Source: Stachybotrys elegans (Eukaryota; Ascomycota; Sordariomycetes; Hypocreales; Stachybotryaceae). Taken from it: a DNA stretch of 64,000 bases. Below, piece by piece: positions 45,660 to 58,200 of the stretch. The notes beneath the pieces are model-generated. The model saw only the letters and a list, made by a program, of their open reading frames with translations, made no database searches and was not told the origin of the DNA. Both the position numbers and the translations under genes were made by a program. Each line of letters opens with the position of its first letter. Within the stretch, counting starts at the first letter, position 1. The stretch is taken from positions 1,609,394 to 1,673,393 of the forward strand of contig JAGPNK010000011.1 of assembly GCA_020746835.1 (NCBI GenBank), written 5' to 3'.

Positions 45660-47977
45660 TAACCCATTTATAAGGTTGACTTTCTAGCAAAGGGGCTTAT
45701 TATTAGAAAGCTAGCTTTTCTTAGCCTATTTACTCTTCTACTTTTATATTCTAGCTCTAAATTAGCTAGAGAAAAGAAATAGTAAAAGTCATTCTATTAT
45801 ATACTATTAGTAATACTATTATTAAAAGACCCCTTAGGGTAACTTACCTTATAGATAACTTTACTAGCATTAGTAGTAATAATAGCTAAAGCTACTATAG
45901 CTACTAGAGTAGCTTTAGTAAGGGGATTTAATCTCTTTATTATATTATTATAGGTATAGATATTATTTACTTATATTTTAATCTTAATTAACTATAAAGT
46001 ATAAGTAAATAATAGAATATAAATAATAAATTTATCTTTCTTAAGCTAGGGGCTTAAGGGCTTTATATAGTTATAGGTAAGGTAGAATAAGCTTTTCTCT
46101 ATTAGTAGCCTAAAGTAATAATAACCTTATATAGTTATAGTTATAATAAGGAAAAGAGTATATAGTATAGAGTATAAGTAGTAAAGAGTAAATAAATAGT
46201 AGAGATAGTATTTAATACCCTAGTAACTAATATAGTTATAAATAGTAAAGAAAAATAATAATAAGGCTATTATTAGACTACTCTTATATATAGAGTAGCT
46301 AACTGGCTAAGTAGTCAAGCTATAGATGGCTATAAGCACTCTTATAAGCTATATATATATAGGCATGTAATGCAATAGGATATTAAGATATATAGAGGGT
46401 TAGGGTAGGATTAGTGCCCGGCTAGAAAGCTTTAATTAACTCATTAAATAAGGTTGCTAATACTATAGAAGCCTTACTATAACCTATGTCTAGATAGAGA
46501 GTGCCACTGACTGTAACCATAAGGTTATAATGCTAATAGAAAGCTTTAACTAATAACACTAGAAAAGCCTATAATATTGCTTTAGGCTGCTAATAGAGCT
46601 GTTAAAAAGCTTAATTTACCTTATCTATAGCTATATAAAGCCCTTAAGCCCCTAGCTTAAGAGAGATAAATTTATTATCTATATTCCACTATCTACTTAT
46701 GCTTTATAGCTAATTAAGATAATTAAAATATAAGTAAATAATATCTATATCTATAATAATATAGTAGAGGGATTAAATCCCCCTACTACTCTAGTAGCTA
46801 TAGTAGCTTTAGCTATTATTACTATAAATACTAGTAAAGTTATCTATAAGGTAAGTTACCCTAAGAGATCTTTTAATAATAATATTACTAATAGTAATAG
46901 AATAACTTCTACTATTTCCCTTTTCTAGCTAATTTAAAGCTAGAATATAAAAAGTAAAAAAGTAAATAGACTAAAAAAAGCCAGCTCTCTAATAATAAGT
47001 GCTTTAGCTAGAAAATTAACTTTATAAATAGATTATAGCTATAGGACTATAGATATATAGCTTACTTTAGGAGTTAAAGATAGTTAGAGTTACTCTAAGA
47101 GAGCTTTAGCTTAGTTTTTTAGTATAAGTTTTTAGTTAGTTTTTTAGTTTAGTTATAGAATTAATTACTTTTACTATCTTTAAATTATATATCTAATGCC
47201 TTTATAATATAATATTTAATTAAATACTAATACTATTATAGCGAGAATAGACTGTGGTAGCTAAAGCACTTAGAGGGTCAGTCTATATATACTAGTCTAA
47301 GTAATATATTAGAAGCTATAGTTATATATAGAAGCTATATAGCTGTAAAGAAGCTATAGCTATATAAAAAGGCTAATATATAATGCTAAGGAGCTATAGG
47401 GGAAGCTAGGCAATACTATATAATATAGAGAACCTCCTTAGTTAGTAATAAAGTATAGAAATAGGTCTAGGGTAAGCTAGAAAAGATAGTAAAAAAGAAA
47501 TAGTACAAGCCTTTTAAACCTTATGCTCAGGAGGGATAGTTATAGTTATAGGCTTTTCTAGTATTATTAAAGCTTTCCATTAGCATTATAGCGCTCTCTA
47601 TCTAGGCATAGATTATAATAAGGCTTCTATAGTATAACCTTAAGTTAACTAAAGCTTTCTAGCCAGGCACTAAGCCTTCTATTTAGTCTAATCCCGCCCT
47701 AACCCTCTATATATAAGGCTAGCTTAATATCCCATTACATTATATGCCTGTATATATATAGCTTATAACAGTGTATATATATCTAAGTTATAGCCACTTA
47801 TGGCTTAGCTACTCAGCCAGTTAGCTACTCTATATATAAGGGTAGCTTAATAATAGCCTTATTATTATTTCTCTTTACTATTTATAACTATATTAGTTAC
47901 TAGGGTACTAAATACTACCTTTACTATTTATTTACTCTTTATTATTTATACTCTATATTATATACTCTTTTTCTTAT
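45660..47977 (+). mobile_element. E retroposon, subfamily A, 5'-truncated, plus strand, in G4
   Basis: Starts inside E (taacccatttataagg) and ends tttttcttat. TSD tatagaaagtagttt at about 45644-45659 and 47978-47992. A full-length minus-strand E (46145-47536) is nested in it. Confidence 0.9.
46145..47536 (-). mobile_element. E retroposon, subfamily A, full length, minus strand, nested in E
   Basis: 1392 bp, aataaggaaaagag to aaccttatgctcaggaggga. TSD tagttatagttat at 46132-46144 and 47537-47549. Confidence 0.92.
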
Positions 47978-48366
47978 TATAGAAAGTAGTTTTAGCTAGT
48001 AAAGCTAATTTTCCCTAATAAAGTATTTTAAATAATACTTTAATATTTAGTTTATCTATTTAGTTTAGCTATTAATTTATAAATAAAATACTATAGAAAG
48101 CTTTCTTTTTATTTATATTATATAGTATAGCTTAGACTAGAACTTACTAATAAAGATAGAGCCTTTATTTAATATAATATTTATAAATATACTATATACT
48201 AGTTTAACTTTAATATAAAAAGCTTTTATAAAGCTAGTTATATTTAGTATAGAATAAATAGAGATAAATAGACTATACTTAGTATATTAGTCTATAATAA
48301 CTAAAATTATATTAATAAACTTCTCTTTATAGTCTATTTTAAATAGTTCTATAATAAAGTTAAAAG

Positions 48367-48520
48367 GCTAGTTAGCTACTCTATATGCCTAATAATAGCC
48401 TTATTATTATTTCTCTTTACTATTTATAACTATATTAGTTATTAGGGTACTAAATACTATCTCTACTGTTTATTTACTCTTTACTACTTATACCCTATAT
48501 TATATACTCTTTTCCTTATT
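48367..48520 (+). mobile_element. E retroposon, 154-bp 5'-truncated copy, plus strand
   Basis: gctagttagctactctat to cttttccttatt. TSD ataaagttaaaag at 48354-48366 and 48521-48533. Confidence 0.92.
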
Positions 48521-49282
48521 ATAAAGTTAAAAGAGATCTTTTTCTAGAGTTATCTAGAAATTAAAAGGGATTTAAGCTTACTATATAGCTAATACTATAG
48601 TACTTAGACCCTTTAATACTATAGATATCTCTTAATATAGCTTTCTATATCTTTACTAAAATAAGTCTAGTAAAACTTTTATTAAATAAGCTTTTAGATT
48701 CTCTTTCTTTTAAAATATTCTATTAAAGAATTATTATAATATAGCTAGAGTAGCTCTAGCTTTAAGCTTAACTTATTTAATATATATACCCTTTCTTTAA
48801 ATCTAACTAGCCCTATAGAATCTTTTTTCTATAGGTTTTTATACTTAGCTAGTACCTTAGCTAATTTTTTAAATTACTAGGGAATCTTAGAGTCTTTACT
48901 CTATATTTATTATAGTAGTATTAATAAGTTCTCTATAGATTAGTTATTATATTTAATCTCTTATACTAATACCCTTACTATATCTTTTTAAAATATTTAA
49001 TATTTATAACTACTAGTATCTTAGGCTTAGTTAGCCTTACTTTAGGTTTTCTCTTCTAGAATATTATTATTTTATAACTAATAAAATTAGGCTTTTTTAT
49101 TTTATAAAGATATTTTACTATCTTTAGACTAGTTAACTTAAGCTATACTTAAGTTTTATAAAGGTATCTTACTATACTATATTAAACTCTATACTACTAG
49201 CTTCTTTTATAAAGGATCTAATAGCTTTATATTTACTAGATCTTTACTTTAGGAATTAGGCCTTTTTAATAGTATATCTATA

Positions 49283-49533
49283 ATAAGAAAAAGACTATAT
49301 AGTATAGAGTATAAGTAGTAAAGAGTAAATAAATAGTAGAGATAGTATTTAGTATCTTAGTAACTAATATAGTTATAAATAGTAAAGAAAAACAATAATA
49401 AGGCTATTATTAGGCTATCCTTATATATAGGGTAGCTAACTGGCTGAGTGACTGAGCTATAGGTGGCTATAAGTACCATTATAAGCTATATATACGCAGA
49501 TATATAATGTAACGGGATATTAAGCTGGCCTTA
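49283..49533 (-). mobile_element. E retroposon, 251-bp 5'-truncated copy, minus strand
   Basis: ataagaaaaagac to taagctggcctta. TSD tagtatatctata at 49270-49282 and 49534-49546. Confidence 0.9.
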
Positions 49534-51520
49534 TAGTATATCTATAGCGTTATTTTTCTCTATATAGTATCTAATAATAAAGTTAAATAGTATTAAATAT
49601 ATATACTAATAGGCTTATTATTTATTTAACTTTTACTAGTTTATAAACCCTTATAGATTTTAGTAGTTAGTAAGAATCTCTATAGATATTTTTATCCCTT
49701 TAATATAGTATTACTAATATTTAAATAACTTAATAATAGCTATTAACTCTTAATTTAATATATTATAGTTTAACTTAAATCTATAGAACTTCTTTAACTA
49801 AAATACTATAGAGTATTAATACCCTTTAGTATTAGACTATAATAAAATATTTACTATAGTTTATTTTAAAGTATTAGTTTTAATATATATAGACTACTTA
49901 GAATTAAAATATTATAGTAGAGATACTTTCTAAAAGGCTTAAACTAACTAGATAAATACCTACTTTTTAGTTTTATTAAATACTATAGCTTTTAGTTTCT
50001 TACTATTCTTTATGTTTTTAAATAAGCTATTTAAAGACACTATAATATCTATATAACTCTATATAAACTATTAATAGAAGTTATAGAATCCTAGGAATAT
50101 TTAGATTTTATAGTATAACTAAAACTTCTTTTACTTAGTAATAATAGCTATTCTAGAGAGGTCTATAGTAATACCCTTAGTAAATAGAATAAAGCCTAGA
50201 AACTTAATCTCTAATTAATAGAACTTATACTTTAAACCCTTAGTATAGAGCTCTATCTTTTAAAGCTATTTTAAGACCTATTATATATACTAAATATAGA
50301 ATTCTCTATCCTTTAAAAAGATAAAAATATTATCTAGATATATAATATAAACTATATCTAATAGCCTATAAAGTACTTAATATATATATATCTAGAAGGT
50401 TATAGATATATTAGTTAGGCCTATAAATATAACTAGAAATTTAAAGTAGCTATAATAGATATAGAAAGCTATTTTCTATTTATTCTCTTTAGCTATATAG
50501 ATATAATAGTAGATATCTTTTATATTAATCTTAGTAAAATACTTAGTGCCTAAGCTATAGTTTAGAATCTCTAAAACTAAGGGTAATAAATAGTAATTCT
50601 TTTAAATAATTTTATTAAGTCTCTAATAATCTATATATAGATATAAACTACTATTCTTTTTTAGTATGAAAAAAATAAATATTTTAATAAAACTTAGTAA
50701 AGGCTTAATTCTTCTAGCCTTAAGATTATTATTAATATATATCTATAGCTTCTTTAATTTAGCTAGGGAAAGAGAGTAAATTAGTCTATAAAAAGACTTT
50801 TTTCCTTCTTTAAGCTTAATTTTATAGTCTATATCTTAGTATTAAGATAGTATTCTTATTTATTTAGATATAAAGATATTAATATAAATAGTAAACTTAA
50901 AGGGTAATACTTTAAGAGCTTTAGGTTTAAAAGGGTCTTTACTAGGCAAAAGGAAAGATTCTTTCTTAGATTTAGAAATAATAATAGTAAAGACTTAAGC
51001 TCTATTCTATATAGCTTTTCTAAAGGATAAAATAGACCCTACTATTAAATCTATTTTATTAAGGCTAAACTACTATTTCTAGTTAAAAGGATTTAGAAAG
51101 ATATAATAATTAATATATATAGTTATTAATAAAATAATAGGGTTTCCTTAGGGCCTTAAATCTCTATTAATAGTAATATATAATTATATAAAGCTATAGA
51201 TAGTATTTTAGAAGTTAGTAATAGTAATAAAAACTTTAAAAACTCTATATATTAATACTATTAGTTACTCTATCTCTTTAAGCTCTAGGGTAGATACTAT
51301 AAATAGTTATAGCTATTATTACTATATAAAGATATAAATAATATAGTTATACTTAGTACTAGTATTATTAATATTAGTAAAGGTATTAGCTAGGTTTTAG
51401 CTAGTAATTATTATAGAAATATAAAATCTCTATTTAATCTAGAGTAATAGCTAGACTATAAATAGATTAGTTTCTATAAAGCCTATCTATTTTTTAAAAT
51501 AGCCTTATAAAGCTACTTAT
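49534..51520 (-). pseudogene. G4 reverse transcriptase and neighbours, RIP-degenerate
   Basis: On the minus strand, reading from 50640 down to 50300, the order is IDY-stop-RLNK, LPLVLE, KYFTKINIKD, FKFLVIFIGLTN and finally YLDNIFIF (50317-50340). These are the successive RT blocks of Ty3/gypsy: the R/N-rich finger block, the LDLKxAYH-like block, the PFGLxNAP-like block and the YLDDI box. They are altered by RIP-type changes such as D-to-N and P-to-L/I. The part left of 50300 should lead into RNase H, and the part right of 50700 into protease and gag. Confidence 0.85.
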
Positions 51521-52822
51521 AATAAGGAAAAGAGTATATAGTATAGGGTATAAGCAGTAGCAAGTAAATAAATAGTAGAGATAGTGCCTAGTGCCCTAGC
51601 AACCAATATAGTTGTAAACAGTAGAGAGAAACAATAATAAGGCCATTGTTAGGCTGCCTGTATAGGGTAGCCAACTGGCTGAGTGGCCAAGCCACAGGTA
51701 GCTATAACTTAGGTATATACACACTATTATAAGCCACACATACGCAGGCATGTAATGCAACGGAATATTAAGGGAGGGTTAGGGTGGGGTTAGACTAGAT
51801 AGAAGGCTCTAACTAATGGTGCCCAGCTAGAAAGCTTTAGTTAACTTATTAAATAAGGTTGCTAACACTATATAAGCCTTACTGTAACCTATGCCTAAAT
51901 AGAGAGTACCACTAGCAATACTAATGGAAAGCTTTAATAACGCTAGAAAAGCCATTGCTCTAGGCTGCTAATAGAGCTATTAAAAAGCTTAATCTATGCC
52001 TATAGCTATATAAAGCCCTTAAGCCCCTAGCTTAAAAGAGATAAATTTATTATCTATATTCTACTACCTGCTTGTACTTTATAGTTAAAATACAAGTAAA
52101 TAATACTTATATTTATAATAATATAGTAAAGGGATTAAATTTCTCTATTAAAGCTACTTTAGTAGCTATAGTAGCTTTAGCTACTATTACTACTAATACT
52201 AGTAAAGTTATCTATAAGGTAAGTTACTCTAAGGGGTCTAATAATAGTATTACTAATAGTAATAGAATAACTTCTACTATCTCTCTTTCTTTAGAGTCCT
52301 AGAGCTATATAAGAAACAGTAGGGTAGAAAGGGCAAGAAGGCCTAACTTACTAATAATAGGCCCTTTAGTAGCTAAATCAAGCTAATAAGGGGGAATAGA
52401 GAGCTATAGAGATATATAGCTTGCTTTAGAAGCTAGAGACAGTTAGAGTTGCTCTAAGAGAGCTTTAGCTTGGTTTTTTAGTGTAGGTTTTTAGTCAGTT
52501 TTTTTATTTAGTTATTAAATTAATTACTTTCACTGCTTTCTCACTGAATTATATGCCTAATGCCCCTGTGATATAATATTATAGAGAGTGAGAAGAGCTA
52601 GATAAATAATATATAGTAGACTATAGTAGCCAAAGTATAAGCAATATATTAGCAGCCATAGTTATATATAGAAGCATATAATGTAAAGGAGCTATAGGGG
52701 AAGCACATAATATAGGGAACCTACTTAGTTAGCAATGGTATATAGGAACAGGTCTAGGGTAAGCTAGAAAAGACAGTAAAGAAAAACCAGTATAAGCCTT
52801 TTAAACCTTATACTTAGAAAGG
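51521..52822 (-). mobile_element. E retroposon, subfamily C, full length, minus strand, in G4
   Basis: aataaggaaaagag to aaccttatacttagaaagg. The TSD is only approximate (aaagctacttat at 51509-51520 versus tttagctattat at about 52824). A 76-codon ORF at 52072-52302 resembles the peptide of 20320-20514 but is broken in other copies. Confidence 0.87.
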
Positions 52823-52895
52823 CTTTAGCTATTATAGCTTTATAATATAAGCTTAAGCTATTATAAGTTAGGCTTTTATAATAGTATTCTCTATA

Positions 52896-54221
52896 ATTAG
52901 GAAAAGAGAATATAGTATAGAGTATAAGTAGTAGAGAATAAATAAACAGTAGAGATAGTGCCTAGTGCCCTAGCAACCAATATAATTATAAATAGTAGAA
53001 AAAAATAATAATAAGGCTATTATCAGGTATATAGAGTAGCTAACTGGCTAAATAGCTAAGTGGCCAAGCCATAGATAGCTATAATATTATAAGCCACACT
53101 AAGCTTAACCATGCGTAGGCATATAATATAATGGGATATTCAGCTAGCAGACACACACATACATATACACATATAGAGGGTTAGGGCAGGGTCAGTGCCT
53201 GGCTAGAAAGCTTTAGTTAACTTATTAAATAAGGTTGCTAATACTATAGAAGCCTTACTATAATCTATACCTAGATAAAGAGTGCCACTAGTAATGCTAA
53301 TAGAAAGCTTTAACTAACTATAACCATAAGGTTACTAATGCTAGAAAAGCCTATAATATTACATTAGGCTACTAATAGAGCTATTAAAAAGCTTATTCTA
53401 TAGCCTATAGCTATATAAAGCCCTTAAGCCCCTGGCTTAAAAGAGAAGAATTCCTTATCTATATTATTTAAATATCTATTATTATAAAATCAAATAGCAA
53501 TATAAATATAGTAAAGAGATTAAATCCTTTTACTATATAAATAGCTATAGTAGCCCTAGTTACTATCCCTATTTATATCCCTAATAATATTATTATTAAG
53601 ATAAGTCCTTTTAAATAGTCTAATAGTAGTATTACTAATAGTATATAATAGAATAACTTTTATATATCTCTAATATATAGTAATTTTAATAAAAAATTAT
53701 ATTTAAAGTCTAGAAAAAGGGATAAAAAAAGAGATAAAAAGCTAGAAAGAAAGCTAGAGATAGAGTTAGAATATATTAAGAGTAATAGTAAATACTAGCT
53801 ATAGGGCTCTAGCATAAGGCTTACTTTAGAAGCCCTAATAGAATTAGCTTGGTTTTTTAGTTAGGGTTTTCAGTTGGTTTTTTAGGTTGGTTTTTAAATT
53901 GATTGCTCTTGCTGCCTTTAAATTATATGCCCAATGCCCCTGTGACATGAGACATACAACAGACTACAGTAGCTAAAGCAGAAGCAATGTGTCAGAAGCC
54001 GTAGTTATATACGGAAGCTATGCGGCTGCGAAGGAATATACGCTGTGAAGAAACTGCGGCTGTGTAAGAAGGCTGATATATAATGCAAAGGAGCTGTGGG
54101 GGAAGTATATAATATAGAGAACCTACTTAGTTAGCAACGATATATAGAAATGGATCTAGGGTAAGCTAGAAAAAACAGTGAAAAAAAACAGTACAAGCCT
54201 TTTAAACCTTATACTCAGGAG
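52896..54221 (-). mobile_element. E retroposon, subfamily B, full length, minus strand, in G4
   Basis: attaggaaaagag to aaccttatactcaggag. TSD aatagtattctctata, 16 bp identical, at 52880-52895 and 54222-54237. The 5' part near 53840-53960 is little mutated. An ORF at 54178-54363 runs across its end into G4 and is not a gene. Confidence 0.92.
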
Positions 54222-54461
54222 AATAGTATTCTCTATATCTTTAAGAATAATAGAAAGACTAAAGGGATTAAATAGTAAGTTTAAAGAGTCTTTTAATTTA
54301 GTTAAGGCTATAATTTTAATTAGAAATATTATTAAAGATAATAAAAAGATAGAATTAGTATAGATACTTTAAATAGTTTATTAAATATTTAGTACTATTT
54401 TACTAAGGTAATCTTTAGATAGAAAACTTAGAATTATTAGAGTATAGAGTAATTAAGTTAG
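54222..54461 (-). pseudogene. G4 5' end with start of right LTR
   Basis: Last G4 piece. From about 54434 it resembles the LTR start at 43117 (tagagtatagagt, then aattaagttag). It is cut by G2 at 54462. No room remains for a normal gag between here and the RT, so the 5' half of G4 has been reduced by deletion or is unrecognisable. Confidence 0.55.
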
Positions 54462-54598
54462 TGTTATAGCATAGACTAAAGACCTAACTTAACCAATAGT
54501 AGGCTCTAGTCTAATATATTAAATAATCAGACTAATAGAGGACTCAGTTACTAGCTTAAACAATATATTAATCTCACACTACTATATATTATATAACA
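54462..54598 (+). repeat. G2 5' LTR
   Basis: 137 bp, TGTTATAGCATAG to atatataaca. It has TG...CA ends and pairs with the LTRs of G1. RIP-type changes relative to 6232-6291 and 22574-22706. Confidence 0.87.
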
Positions 54599-57500
54599 AT
54601 AGTAATAATTCTTTATTAACAATCTAAAAGACTATAATACTAATTAAATTTTTCTTTTTCTAATTATTACTATATTAAATAATATATTAGGTCTACAAGG
54701 AATATATCTAGTTTTTAATAAAGAACCTAATTAATATATTAATAATAAATAGTAATAGATAAGTTTATTTTTCTATTAAAATATATTCTATTTTTCTTTT
54801 AAATAGACTATCCTTTCTTTTTATTAGCTAATATCCCAATTAATAAAGTTACTATAGTAGTAGAATTAGCTCTATTAAAGTATTATTAAGTAACTATATA
54901 CTCTATTAAGTAGGCTAAGTAAAAAAGAGCCTTTAATAAAGCAATTAGCTATTAAAAAAAGCTAGAAACTAAAGGATAATTAGATATAGAAATTAGTTTA
55001 GATAAGTTAAGTATTAACTCTTTATTAAATAAATACTAAACCCTAGTTATATTTATAATAGATAGATAGAGCTTATTTATAGTATATATTATAATATATA
55101 TATATACTTATAACTTAATATCTATTTCTTTTTGTCTATATTAGAATTCTTTAATTAATATAGATTTATTAAATAATAATAGTAATATTAAACTAGTACT
55201 AATAGACCTAAATATTCTCTTTTATCTATAATAAAAATTAAATCTATCTATCTAACTATAGAATTAATAACTAGTATTAGAAATTATATTCTAGTTCTAA
55301 CTAATACCTAATATAATAGTTAAGTAAATATTAATATACTTATTAATAAGTTTAATTACAAATAGAAAAAGTATAATAAAGACTAACCCTACTAGTTAAT
55401 TATTAAAAAAGATAGATAAATAGTTTTTACTTAATAAAGCTAAAGCTATATAGACCTTAATAAATTAACTAACTAATAATAAGCCCTATCTATTAAATCA
55501 AGATTCTATATATAGTTTATAAATTTCTATTTTTCCTACCCTATACTAATAGTTTTCTATCTAGATTATTTTAAATAGCTAAGAATTAAATAGATTGTCT
55601 ATAAACTTATCTCTATATAATAAAAGGATTAGAATAATATTAACTAAAGTACCTACTATATTTAATCTAATAAGTATAGTATTTATAGATTTATAAAGAT
55701 AGACATAGTCTAAGGCATAATAGACCTATAATTTAATATAGTCTATACCTATTCTAACCATTAGCCTTATTAATAAATAGTTCTAAATAATTTTTAGGCA
55801 ATTTCTTTAGTTTAGCTAAATAATCTAATAGTAGTTATAAGTATTTAACTAGAAATATACTTTTAAAATTAAAGATAACTAGAAGATTATATATATTAGA
55901 TATTTTAATCTATAAAAGACTATAGTTAAAGAGAAAGATATATATAGGGCTAGAACTAACCTAGTATAGAAAAAATACTAATCTATTTACTAATTTAGTT
56001 AGAAACAATACTATAATATAAAAGAGAACCCCTCCTGAGCATAAGGTTTAAAAGGCTTATACTATTTCTTTTTTACTATCTTTTCTAGCTTACCCTAGAC
56101 CTTTTCCTATACTTTATTACTAACTAAACAGGTTCTCTATATTATATACTTCCTCTATAGCTCCTTGGCATTATATATTAGCCTTTTTATATAGCTGTAG
56201 CTTCTTTGTAGGTTCCTTTACAGCTGTATAGCTTCTATATATGACTATAGCTTTTAATATATTGCTTGGACTAGTATGTATAGACTGACCCTCTAAGCGC
56301 TTTGGCTACTACAGTCTATTCTCTCTACAATATTATATTATAGAGGCATTAGGTATATAATTCAAAGGTAATAAAAGTAATTAATTCTATAATTAAACTA
56401 AAAAACCAACTAAAAACTTATACTAAAAAACCAAGCTAAGAGAGCTCTCTTAAAGCAACTCTAACTATTTCTTTACACTAGGGTCCTATAGCTATAACCC
56501 ATTTATAAGGTTAAGTTCCTAGCTAAGGTACTTATTATTAAAGAGCTAGCTTTTCTTAGTCTATTTATTCTTCTACTTTTTATATTCTAGCTCTAAATTA
56601 GCTAGAGAAGGGAAGTAGTAGAAGTTATTCTATTTCTAAACTATTAATAATATTATTATTAAATCCCTTAAGGTAACTTATCTTATAGATAACTTTACTA
56701 GTATTTATAATAGTAATAGCTAAGGCTACTATAACTATTAAAATAGCTATATTATTATAAATATAGATATTATTTATTTATATTTTAATTATAAAGCATA
56801 AGTAGATAGTAGAATATAAATAATAAATTTATCTCTCTTAAACTAGGGGCTTAAGGGCTTTATATAGCTATAGGTAAAGTAGATTAAGCTTTTTTCTATT
56901 AGTAGCCTAAAGTAATGGCTTTTCTAGTATTATTAAAGCTTTCTATTAGTATTATAGCACTCTCTATCTAAACATAGGTTATAGTAAGGCTTCTATAGTA
57001 TAACCTTATTTAATAAGTTAACTAAAGCTTTCTAGCTAGATACTAATCCTGCCCTAACCCTCTATATATATATATATATCTTAATATCCCGTCATATTAT
57101 ATACCTGTATATATATAGCTTATAAGATTACAGCCACCTATAGCTTGGCCACTCAGCCAGTTAGCTACCCTATATACCTAATAATAGCCTTATTATTATT
57201 TTTCTTACTATTTATAACTATATTAGTTACTAGGGCACTAGATACTATCTCTATTATTTATTTACTCTTTACTACTTATACCCTATATTACATACTCTTT
57301 TCCTTATTATATAAAAGAGAAAGAATTATATTAGACTTAATATAATCTAGCTTTTAAAAGAAAGAGCTTTAATATAGTAAATAGACCTAGTATAAAATAC
57401 TAAAAAGAAAAGAATTAAACTATTTATTAACAATTAGATTAATATATTATAAAAGTAGTTCTATTTTAATTATATAGATACTATTTAAAAGCTATTAGAG

Positions 57501-58200
57501 ATATATTTTATAGATAATAATATTACAAAATGTAAAGATATTTCTATATAAATAATATAATTAGTAAGAGTAGTAAAAGCTATAGAATTTATAAAACATA
57601 ACTAGTTAATAGCTTAGATTTATTACTATATTATATTTATATTATAATAGCTAGTTATAAAGCCTTTATTTAATTTTATATTTAATAAATAGCTATTTTA
57701 TATTAAAAATAAGTAGTAAGTAAAAAGAGACTATAAGTTTAGTTTTAGTAAATATTTACTAGAAAAGCCTTTTAGAGGTTTATTAATAAATGAAAAGGGA
57801 TAGAAGCTATTTAAATATAGTATAATTAAAGAGAAAGATAGTCTAGATAGTAATATATACTAGAAATAAAACTAATATAATAATAAAAATTCTAACTAGA
57901 ATAAGTCTAATAATAAATATCTATAGAATAGATAGTACTAAGACTAAGACTAGAATAGAAAGCCCTAGTAGAACTAAAGGAACTAAAGCTAGTTAAATAG
58001 TAATAATTATAAGTAAGTATTCTAAAGATTTTATTATAATAGTTAATTTTTCTAATAAGTTTAGCAGTTATAATTTTAAACCTTTTAATAATAGACTAAG
58101 CTATTATAAAGAAATAGCTAAGTTTACTAAAGTAAAGCTTTAATAAATATATAATATATATTAAGTATAGAAAGTATAATAAAGAATTTTATAATAAAAA
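54599..58200 (+). pseudogene. G2 leader and gag-side region, degenerate
   Basis: Segments 54599-56028 and 57309-58200. A block of about 490 bp at 54907-55390 is present here but absent from G1. No motif is readable. Gag is inferred from position only. Confidence 0.5.
56029..57308 (+). mobile_element. E retroposon, subfamily A, full length, plus strand, in G2
   Basis: 1280 bp, cccctcctgagcataagg to cttttccttatt. TSD atataaaagagaa, 13 bp identical, at 56016-56028 and 57309-57321. G1 (about 9306-9318) shows the empty site. Confidence 0.93.

Larger units (their letters stand above)
47978..49533 (-). pseudogene. G4 pol middle part, degenerate, with two short E insertions
   Basis: G4 pieces 47978-48366 and 48521-49282, minus strand. 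Position between the RT (50300-50640) and the left LTR suggests RNase H and integrase. No motif can be read with confidence. Confidence 0.45.
43117..54461 (-). mobile_element. G4: second Ty3/gypsy family, minus strand, with nested E copies
   Basis: The left LTR begins TGTTATAGTATAGAGTGG at 43117. A similar start (tattagagtatagagtaatt) lies at about 54434 and is cut by the LTR of G2 at 54462. Own segments: 43117-45659, 47978-48366, 48521-49282, 49534-51520, 52823-52895 and 54222-54461. RT is readable on the minus strand at 50300-50640. Its RT differs clearly from the G1 family (YLDNIFIF versus YINNIIVFS). No frame is open. Confidence 0.85.

Noticed and set aside
54178..54363. 61-codon ORF
   Set aside because: Crosses the junction of an E copy and G4 sequence (TSD at 54222), so it is a chance fusion frame.
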